From the NCBI GenBank assembly GCA_013287505.1, contig JABDDR010000009.1, positions 1 to 44,638 on the forward strand: a stretch of DNA of 44,638 bases, written 5' to 3'. Below are positions 35,975 to 42,692 of this stretch, in pieces. This DNA is from Gammaproteobacteria bacterium (lineage in GTDB: Bacteria; Pseudomonadota; Gammaproteobacteria; Coxiellales; Coxiellaceae). Positions within the stretch are counted from its first letter, which is position 1, and every line of letters begins with the position of its first letter. The notes under the pieces were generated by a model. That model saw nothing but the letters and a program-made list of their open reading frames with translations. It was not told where the DNA came from and did not search any database. Made by a program: the position numbers and the translations under genes.

Positions 35975-35994
35975 AACCTTAAGATAGCATTAAA
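35975..35994 (-). promoter_or_regulatory. PmrA-like box for icmW
   Basis: Read leftward the 20 bases are TTTAATGCT-AT-CTTAAGGTT, a direct repeat with TTAA-N7-TTAA spacing. An AT-rich -10-like stretch (TATTAT/TATAAG) follows within a few bases. It matches the box at 36036-36055 at 17 of 20 positions. The published PmrA consensus of Legionella and Coxiella is cTTAATatT-N2-cTTAATatT. Confidence 0.6.
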
Positions 35995-36035
35995 AGAAGC
36001 AAAAGCGCAAAAGACCACTTGACAGATCGAAAAAA

Positions 36036-36055
36036 TTTAATGTTGCCTTAAGGTT
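36036..36055 (+). promoter_or_regulatory. PmrA-like box for icmV-dotA
   Basis: TTTAATGTT-GC-CTTAAGGTT fits the tandem PmrA consensus with TTAA-N7-TTAA spacing. TACTAT at 36063-36068 is a plausible -10 seven bases downstream, giving a transcription start near 36075, before the icmV ATG at 36103. Confidence 0.62.
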
Positions 36056-36102
36056 TCGATGATACTATGTTCTTAACTGTTCATTTTGGCGAGAGCAAAA
36101 TT

Positions 36103-36552
36103 ATGGGTCTTCGCAGCTATCTTAAAAACACAGCAAAAGATAATAGTAATGTCAAAAAATGGTCTTCATGGGATTCAGTAGCTGATCAAGCAAAAGTGAT
36201 TGGCTCTTTTGTAAAAGATTTCAATGAACCTGCTGTAGCGCCTGTCAAAACAACTTTTGAAGAGGCGGTGAAGCGATATGGTTTATCTGAGCATGATATT
36301 CAAGCGCGCATGAAGTCGCATCTTTTTGTCTCAATTATTTGTGCGATTTTATGTGTATTTGCTTTTGCTTGGGCTATTTTTTTACTGGCAAAGCTGATGA
36401 TTTTGTCGAGTCTTGTTTCGTTATCGTTGGCGGTATTGATGTTTGCCTACGGATTTCGTGAAAATTTTTTCTACTTTCAACTCAAACAGAGACGTTTGGA
36501 TTGCACATTCCGAGAATGGATGTTGAGTTTTTATCCAAAGAAGAAACACTGA
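36103..36552 (+). CDS. icmV: Dot/Icm type IVB secretion protein IcmV
   Basis: I chose the ATG at 36103, giving 149 residues (Legionella IcmV is about 151) starting MGLRSYLKNTAKDNSNVKKWSSWDSV, with AGAG 7 bases upstream; a longer start at 36067 would overlap the likely transcription start. VKKWSSWDSVADQAKVIGSFVKDFNEP and EEAVKRYGLSEHDIQARMK are followed by two adjacent transmembrane helices (about 74-95 and 97-116), as in IcmV. This inner-membrane component is paired with dotA. It is transcribed divergently from icmW, and dotA follows 10 bases later. Confidence 0.9.
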   Translation: MGLRSYLKNTAKDNSNVKKWSSWDSVADQAKVIGSFVKDFNEPAVAPVKTTFEEAVKRYGLSEHDIQARMKSHLFVSIICAILCVFAFAWAIFLLAKLMILSSLVSLSLAVLMFAYGFRENFFYFQLKQRRLDCTFREWMLSFYPKKKH

Positions 36553-36562
36553 GGTTGCGCTT

Positions 36563-39046
36563 ATGTTGTATCGAATATTTACTGCAATTACATTGTTATT
36601 GATCGCAGGATCTGCCATGGCTGCTAATACTGACGCGTTGAGCCATGTGCATCAATTCGCAGCGAATTTAGCACCGCCTGAAACAGACTATTCTGTTGCT
36701 TACTTAAGTCAAATTTTTGGCACAGTGGGTAATGTATTAGAAGGTGGTAGTGGCCAAATCTTAGGTAAAATGTTTTCTATTTTCAATAAAGGTGTTTTAG
36801 TAGCAGCTGCATTGTGGTTGGGTTATATCACTTTTAACTCAGTATTACGTGCTGCTACCGAAGGGACTTTTACGGGACAACAAGTCAAAACACACCATCT
36901 TTTGTTGCGTATTGCCTGTGCTTTTGCATTGGTTATTCCTTCTGCTACAACCGGCTATTCCCTTTTGCAAGATATTTTCATGAAAGTTGTAATTGAGGGC
37001 GTTGGTCTAGCAGATCAAACATGGGATGCCGCGCTAAAATATTTACAATATGGCGGACAATTATATATTCCACCTAGCACGTTAGGCACAGATCAAAATA
37101 TTATTTCATCGGCTGTTGGAGCAACAAATAACGGGACATTGCCACCAAAGTTACCTGTTGTGACACAAATTTTTCAAAATGAAGTTTGTATGTATGCCAG
37201 CAGTTCAGATTGGCAAAAGAAATATAATCCATCGGTGAACACAGCATTAACAGGCGATTTTCAGCCCTATTTTATACCGCCTCATTTTCCTTCAACAGCA
37301 TCAAAAACAACTGAAACGCCGGGACAAGTGTTTTTTCCAGGTCTTGGTAATACACAAACAGAAGTTGCGGCTGGGACTGCGCAAAATTGCGGCTCGGTTA
37401 CCGCTTTCCAGGAAACTGCGCAGAGTGGAAAAGGCTTAAATTCACATAAAGATCAAGAAGTGTTGTCAGCATACAGTTATTCAGCGATGAAACAGTTGGT
37501 GATTTCACTGCTTCCTGCCGCAAGAGAGTATGTATATGCTTCTGAAAGAAATAATCCTTACGAAGATTCGAGCTCTAAACTGAGTATTCCAGCTAATCTT
37601 TCGGCGCCCTCTGCAGGCACAAGTTCTTTTTTATGTGCCAACAGCGATCAACATGCAAGTTCAGGCGAAATAACGTGTCCCTCAGGCGAGGACTCCAACC
37701 TTTGTTCATCAGCGTGTAGCCTATTAAATAATAACGCGAAAACTGTATTTTCGGCGATGTTGGGTTATGGCAATTTGATTACGCCCTATCAAAATTTAAT
37801 GACGAATGGCAGTAGTACACATGCCTTTATTCAAAAATCTAGAGCGCAGGGTTGGATTATGGCGGGCGCATGGTATTGGAGAGTCGAGCAAATGAATAAA
37901 AATGCGCAAGCGGAGTCGATCAGTAATTTGATTCCAAATGTTTATTCGGGACCGCAACCATCCATCACACCGAACAATAATCAATTTTTATCGACCGCAG
38001 CATTGAATATTATGGGATATGTACCGCTCATGAATATTTATTGGTCACAGTATATTGGTGCAGAGCAAAATACGGTCACAGGTTCGGCGGGGGGTGCTCC
38101 CAGTACAACAAGTTTTGCGAATGCAATGGCTGGTAGCGCAGTACATGTTTTCAGTGGATTTGGTTTAGGGAGCAATGCATATAGGACATATAATCCAATT
38201 GTGATACTCATGCATTTTGGTAATAGATTGCTGACTGGTGTGGTTGCCATGTGGATGGCGGGGATCGGTCTTTCGGTAGGGCTGATGGCTAGCATGGCTT
38301 TTTGCTCAGCCACTTTACCCACCAAAGCAATGGCGAGTTCGGCCCTTGCGTGGACGAAGAGCATTATGATGCTTATAACGGCGGCCTTAATGGTGCCGGG
38401 TTGTATTTTGGCATATTACGTACCCTTTTATCCCTTCATTGTGTTTACTTTTGCGGCGGTCGGGTGGATTGTCTTGGTTATTGAAGGCATGGCCGCAGCA
38501 CCTATCGTTTGTTTAGGTATGACGCATCCAGAAGGCCATGATTTTATGGGTAAGGCGGAACAAGCGTTAATGCTATTTTTAAGTATTTTTCTGCGCCCTG
38601 CATTGATGATTATCGGCCTTATTGCAGCAATGATTGTTTCATTTGCCGCATTTCAAATGCTCACGACTGGGTTTGGTACAGTCCTGGCTTCTTTAATGAA
38701 TAAAGGCGGTGCTGCTTTTAATAATCCTTTCCTTATCCTGATTAGTATGGTGATGGTCTGGGTTATTTTTGGGATGATGACTATGGAATTGATTGAGCAA
38801 TGTTATAAATTAATCTATCAATTACCCAATAAGATCATGTCATGGATCGGTGGTCCAACAAGCGGCGAAGAATATGGTCAAATGGCACAAGGTGTCAAAG
38901 GCGCTGTTTCAAGTGGCGCGGGTTCAGTGGGTCAAGGGATCGGAAAGCTTGGCGAGGGTGGAATGGATGCTGGGGCTAAGGCTGGCGATAAGCTTGGAGG
39001 GAAGGCTGGAGGTGGTGATGTCTCAGTCACACCCGGCGACAAGTGA
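36563..39046 (+). CDS. dotA: Dot/Icm type IVB secretion protein DotA
   Basis: The 827-residue protein has a signal peptide (TLLLIAGSAMA-ANTD, cleavage about residue 20), an early hydrophobic segment (VLVAALWLGYITFNSVL) and LLRIACAFALVIPSATTGYSLLQDIFMKVVIEGVGLADQTWD. A large periplasmic loop contains several cysteines, and a C-terminal group of about five helices includes GMTHPEGHDFMGKAEQALMLFLSIFLRPALMIIG, the strongest DotA signature. The tail is glycine-rich. DotA is a polytopic inner-membrane protein of the secretion complex that is also released in Legionella. It is shorter than Legionella DotA (about 1048), mainly in the periplasmic region. dotB/dotC/dotD are not adjacent. Confidence 0.94.
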   Translation: MLYRIFTAITLLLIAGSAMAANTDALSHVHQFAANLAPPETDYSVAYLSQIFGTVGNVLEGGSGQILGKMFSIFNKGVLVAAALWLGYITFNSVLRAATEGTFTGQQVKTHHLLLRIACAFALVIPSATTGYSLLQDIFMKVVIEGVGLADQTWDAALKYLQYGGQLYIPPSTLGTDQNIISSAVGATNNGTLPPKLPVVTQIFQNEVCMYASSSDWQKKYNPSVNTALTGDFQPYFIPPHFPSTASKTTETPGQVFFPGLGNTQTEVAAGTAQNCGSVTAFQETAQSGKGLNSHKDQEVLSAYSYSAMKQLVISLLPAAREYVYASERNNPYEDSSSKLSIPANLSAPSAGTSSFLCANSDQHASSGEITCPSGEDSNLCSSACSLLNNNAKTVFSAMLGYGNLITPYQNLMTNGSSTHAFIQKSRAQGWIMAGAWYWRVEQMNKNAQAESISNLIPNVYSGPQPSITPNNNQFLSTAALNIMGYVPLMNIYWSQYIGAEQNTVTGSAGGAPSTTSFANAMAGSAVHVFSGFGLGSNAYRTYNPIVILMHFGNRLLTGVVAMWMAGIGLSVGLMASMAFCSATLPTKAMASSALAWTKSIMMLITAALMVPGCILAYYVPFYPFIVFTFAAVGWIVLVIEGMAAAPIVCLGMTHPEGHDFMGKAEQALMLFLSIFLRPALMIIGLIAAMIVSFAAFQMLTTGFGTVLASLMNKGGAAFNNPFLILISMVMVWVIFGMMTMELIEQCYKLIYQLPNKIMSWIGGPTSGEEYGQMAQGVKGAVSSGAGSVGQGIGKLGEGGMDAGAKAGDKLGGKAGGGDVSVTPGDK

Positions 39047-39079
39047 CCATCAACCAATTAACCTTGCGAGTAATTCGTG

Positions 39080-39367
39080 ATGCCGTCCAAAACTTTTGAG
39101 CAAGTGAAACATATTCTGGTTGAGCGATTCAGTATTGATGCTGCAAAAATTCAACCAGAGTCACATTTTCACAATGATTTAAATATGGATTCGCTAGATG
39201 CCATTGATTTTCTGTCAGCTGTGAACGAAACATTTAAAATTTATATAGCTACGACAGAGTTGGATGATATCCATACAGTACAGCAGATGGTTGAGGTAGT
39301 TGAGAAAAAATCCCCCCGGTTCGCTGACGCGAACCGACCCCCTTTTTCAAAGGGGGTGAAAGATTAA
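39080..39367 (+). CDS. Acyl carrier protein with repeat-coded C-terminal tail
   Basis: The ACP core FEQVKHILVERFSIDAAKIQPESHFHNDLNMDSLDAIDFLSAVNETFKI contains the phosphopantetheine serine in the NMDSLD motif (about residue 37). The acidic helix 2 and the TVQQMVEVVEKK end are typical. The 18 residues after VEKK (SPRFADANRPPFSKGVKD) are coded entirely by the CCCCCTTT/AAAGGGGG repeat, which also supplies the stop. The start is ATG 39080 or GTG 39077. It lies 33 bases after dotA on the same strand, unlike the housekeeping acpP, which normally lies with fabG/fabF. Whether it serves secretion, lipid or polyketide chemistry is unknown. Confidence 0.85.
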   Translation: MPSKTFEQVKHILVERFSIDAAKIQPESHFHNDLNMDSLDAIDFLSAVNETFKIYIATTELDDIHTVQQMVEVVEKKSPRFADANRPPFSKGVKD

Positions 39368-39463
39368 TTTCACGCGAACTGACCCCCTTGAAAAAAAGGG
39401 GGGGTGAAAGATTAATTTAACGCGAACCGACCCCTTTGAAAAAAGGGGGCGAAAGATTAATTC
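39311..39463. repeat. Cluster of three tandem CCCCC/GGGGG hairpin repeats
   Basis: Unit 1 (39311-39369) holds the hairpins GGTTCGC-TGAC-GCGAACC and CCCCCTTT-TTC-AAAGGGGG, then TGAAAGATTAATT. Units 2 (39371-39419) and 3 (39420-39463) repeat ACGCGAACYGACCCC...GGGG...GAAAGATTAATT. The ACP stop lies in unit 1 and the convergent fis stop in unit 3. Single related copies are at 33609 and 23863. Confidence 0.85.
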
Positions 39464-39732
39464 AAATCGTAGATAGCCATTTTCTTGCGTAAAGTACCAC
39501 GACTCAATCCCAACGCAATCGCTGCTTTGCTTTGATTGTTATTGGTGAGCTTTAAGACCATTTCAAGCAATGGCTTTTCAACTTCCGCTAATACCAATTC
39601 ATACAAATTGGAAGGCGCTTGGCCATCGAGTTTTGCAATATACTGCTGCAACGTATGATTAACGCTTTCTTGCAAACTCATTGAGTGATTACTCGGCATC
39701 TCTGATGCCAATGTTGTGATTGGATTATTCAT
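39457..39732 (-). CDS. fis: DNA-binding protein Fis
   Basis: From the ATG at 39732 the product is 91 residues. The C-terminal helix-turn-helix MVLKLTNNNQSKAAIALGLSRGTLRKKMAIYDLN and the preceding YELVLAEVEKPLLEMVL are Fis. In E. coli and Legionella Fis is a nucleoid/regulatory protein tied to growth phase, and Legionella has several Fis proteins that control effector genes. It stands alone here, without dusB. A good promoter precedes it (39791-39818). The stop codon lies in a hairpin repeat shared with the ACP end. Confidence 0.93.
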   Translation of the reverse strand: MNNPITTLASEMPSNHSMSLQESVNHTLQQYIAKLDGQAPSNLYELVLAEVEKPLLEMVLKLTNNNQSKAAIALGLSRGTLRKKMAIYDLN

Positions 39733-39790
39733 TGTTAGTACTGCTCCGTCCAAGGTTTTTTTCTCACTTTTTTATACCTTATGGTGGATC

Positions 39791-39818
39791 ATTATATCAC
39801 CAACTTTTTCGATCTCAA
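39791..39818 (-). promoter_or_regulatory. Sigma-70 promoter for fis
   Basis: Reading leftward: TTGAGA (39813-39818), 16 bases, then a perfect TATAAT (39791-39796). It is about 60 bases upstream of the fis ATG. Confidence 0.7.
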
Positions 39819-39873
39819 GAAATAATTTAACTTTTTTATAAAAAATTTGACCAGTTCGTTTCGTACAGAAAAA

Positions 39874-40974
39874 TTACAAATTCGTCAGTTCATTTTTAAT
39901 CAAATCGGGGTGTACATAGTCTACCGATTGCATTTCAGTTAATCGTGAGAGTGTGCGTTGAAAAGGTTGTTGCGTACCAGTGTAAATTTTTGATAGCGGC
40001 ACTGCCGATGAGATAATCAATCGACAATGCGCATCATACAAAATGTCCACCAAATAAATAAACGATAAAATAAGATCGTTTTCATTCGATTGGATCTGCC
40101 GCAGGTTTTGAATCATCACGGTGTGATAATTTTTTGTGATGGCAAGATAGTCATTTTGTGATCGGGGGCGGCCACAAATAACCTCAAAATCAAACCAAAT
40201 CACTGAGCCAGCTTGCTTAACAATCTGTATATCACGCTGATAAATCGTGACAGGATCATGTGTGATGGGAAGCGCATGAGAGAAATGGATAAACGCATTT
40301 TCCATCTCTTTTTCTGCTGTTTTATCCAGTGGCGTATAAAAGACACCACTTTGCCGAATATGTTGCTCGCGATAATCCATTTTAGAATGCAAATGAATGA
40401 CATCGGTATTTTTTTTGATGAGTTCGATAGCGGGTAAAAATCTGTCGCGCTGCAAACCTTCTTTGTACAATAAATCCGGTGGAATATTGGAGCTCGTGAT
40501 CAGCGTCACGCCATTTTCAAACAGATGCGAAAAAAATTCACTTAAAATCATAGCGTCTGCAATATTTGATACAAAGAATTCGTCAAAACAAATCACGTCG
40601 GTTTCATGAGATATTTTTTTAGCGATTACCTGCAGCGGATTTTTTTCACCCTGAATCATTTTTAATTCTTCATGCATGCGCAATAAAAATTGATGAAAAT
40701 GCAAACGTAATTTGGGAATTGATAGGCTGTGATAAAAACAATCCATCAAAAACGTTTTGCCGATGCCAACACTTCCCCATAAATACAATCCTTTGATCGG
40801 GGGTTTTTTTCGAAAACGATCGAACCAGCTTTTATTTTTTTCGCGCTTGTTTAGTTCTTGAAAAATCATTTCTAATTTTTCGACGATGGGCAGTTGATGA
40901 GTGTCAGGTCGAATGCGACCGGCGGTGAGTTCTTGGTTGTAATATTCTTTGGGGGTCATGCCTGGTACTGCCAT
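39874..40974 (-). CDS. zapE: Cell division protein ZapE (AFG1-like ATPase)
   Basis: This product of about 366 residues has Walker A LWGSVGIGKTFLMDCFYHSL, Walker B VICFDEFFVSNIADAMILSEFF and the sensor region LITSSNIPPDLLYKEGLQRDRFLPAIELIKKNTDVIHL, all standard for the AFG1/ZapE family. ZapE works on the Z ring in E. coli. Starts at 40974 (MAVPG) or 40959 (MTPKEYYNQ, nearer to the usual family start) are both possible; neither has a good ribosome site. Confidence 0.92.
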   Translation of the reverse strand: MAVPGMTPKEYYNQELTAGRIRPDTHQLPIVEKLEMIFQELNKREKNKSWFDRFRKKPPIKGLYLWGSVGIGKTFLMDCFYHSLSIPKLRLHFHQFLLRMHEELKMIQGEKNPLQVIAKKISHETDVICFDEFFVSNIADAMILSEFFSHLFENGVTLITSSNIPPDLLYKEGLQRDRFLPAIELIKKNTDVIHLHSKMDYREQHIRQSGVFYTPLDKTAEKEMENAFIHFSHALPITHDPVTIYQRDIQIVKQAGSVIWFDFEVICGRPRSQNDYLAITKNYHTVMIQNLRQIQSNENDLILSFIYLVDILYDAHCRLIISSAVPLSKIYTGTQQPFQRTLSRLTEMQSVDYVHPDLIKNELTNL

Positions 40975-41029
40975 TGATTTAAGCGTTATGCAAAACAAAG
41001 AAACGCTGCACTTGCCATAACTACTCGCT

Positions 41030-41079
41030 ATATGATTTAGAAGCCGAGCGACAGCGAATGCGAAAGTGTGTTCGAAGCA
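41030..41079. repeat. Copy of the TTAGAAGC/AGCGAATGCGAAA repeat between wrbA and zapE
   Basis: TTTAGAAGC (41036-41044 region) and AGCGAATGCGAAA (41053-41066 region) recur from the repeat at 31320-31353, with an altered middle. The block lies between the 3' end of wrbA and the start of zapE, both leftward. Confidence 0.45.
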
Positions 41080-41691
<612 letters not shown>

Positions 41692-41728
41692 TCATCAAAA
41701 TATTTTTGCGCTATGGTATCATATTTTC

Positions 41729-41754
41729 GTAGAGACGCGATTCATCGCGTCTCA
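41729..41754. repeat. GAGACGCG-family palindromic repeat
   Basis: GTAGAGACGCGATTC-ATCGCGTCTCA is identical in sequence to the reverse complement of the copy at 29245-29270. It lies between the divergent wrbA and yihY starts, 20 bases before the yihY ATG. Confidence 0.8.
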
Positions 41755-41773
41755 ATAGCGAAGACGGAGCTCT

Positions 41774-42592
41774 ATGCCAAAATTGTCTCGTTTTTTGAAA
41801 ATATTAACCACCCGCTTCTTCAAAGACCTATGTCCCACCCGCGCCGCATCACTCACATTTATTACCTTGCTGTCTATTGTCCCTCTCGCCATTTTTATTT
41901 TTTACATCCTATCTTTTTTCCCCGCACTTCAAACCACCAGCAAGCAAATTGAATTATTTGTTTTAAACAATTTTACTGCCAGTTCCGCTGCTTTTCTTGA
42001 GAAGCAATTACAGGATTTTTCATCGCATGCGCACACATTGTCGTGGACGATGGTGTGTTCATTGGCATTAATCACATTACTGATGATTTTTAATATTGTT
42101 GACGCGGTGAATGGTGTGTGGCATGTGCGCATGCGTCGTGAGTCCGCCTTATTATTTATTGTCTATTTAATTATTTTATTTATCGTACCCATTGGCTTTG
42201 CCATATTATTATTACTCAGCTCATATTTAACATCGATGCCACTATTATCGCATTTTGTCGCAATAGATTTTTTAAAAAAGCCGTTTACTTTTTTATTGCC
42301 TCTTGCAATTGAGTGGATCGCATTTACGTTATTCCATTGGATTATACCGAGCTGTCGTGTGAATTTTCTTTGCGCGGCGATCGCAGGATTTATAACGATG
42401 ATTTTATTTGATATATCGAAGTGGGGGTTTGTATTGTACTTCCATTATTTTTCCACGTACCAATTAATCTACGGCGCGCTTGCTGCTATTCCGATTTTTT
42501 TTGTATGGGTATATATTTCTTGGCTCATTATTATTTTTGGTGCGCTGGTTTGTCAATTGTTGCAAACAAAAACGCATCCTGCTAAACCTTAA
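41774..42592 (+). CDS. YihY/BrkB-family inner-membrane protein
   Basis: The 272-residue protein begins FLKILTTRFFKDLCPTRAASLTFITLLSIVPLAIFIFYIL and has six hydrophobic helices, the conserved ARAASLTF-like motif, LMIFNIVDAVNGVWHVR and the late VWVYISWLIIIFGALVCQLLQ, matching the YihY/BrkB family (formerly called ribonuclease BN). The function is not settled; some members are linked with serum resistance. The stop codon overlaps a PmrA-like box that precedes the next gene. Confidence 0.9.
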   Translation: MPKLSRFLKILTTRFFKDLCPTRAASLTFITLLSIVPLAIFIFYILSFFPALQTTSKQIELFVLNNFTASSAAFLEKQLQDFSSHAHTLSWTMVCSLALITLLMIFNIVDAVNGVWHVRMRRESALLFIVYLIILFIVPIGFAILLLLSSYLTSMPLLSHFVAIDFLKKPFTFLLPLAIEWIAFTLFHWIIPSCRVNFLCAAIAGFITMILFDISKWGFVLYFHYFSTYQLIYGALAAIPIFFVWVYISWLIIIFGALVCQLLQTKTHPAKP

Positions 42593-42607
42593 GGAAACAT
42601 TAATATT
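42588..42607 (+). promoter_or_regulatory. PmrA-like box upstream of the right-edge membrane protein gene
   Basis: CTTAAGGAA-AC-ATTAATATT has the same TTAA-N7-TTAA spacing as the icmV and icmW boxes. No strong -10 follows at the same distance; TGTAAC (42609) and TTTTAT (42620) are weak candidates. The box overlaps the yihY stop codon. Confidence 0.4.
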
Positions 42608-42692
42608 GTGTAACCCCTGTTTTATTTCATCATTGACGGGGTAGTATGATAAATATTGTGTTTTAAATGAACTGTTGATTGGGGGGCTGAAT

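Noticed and set aside
36019-36024. TTGACA upstream of icmV as a sigma-70 -35 box
   Set aside because: The sequence 17 bases downstream (GTTGCC) is no -10; the better TACTAT lies about 39 bases away, next to the PmrA-like box.
39311-39463. CRISPR array at the tandem repeats after the ACP gene
   Set aside because: The three units are nearly identical throughout with no unique spacers, and no cas genes are present; they are tandem hairpin repeats.
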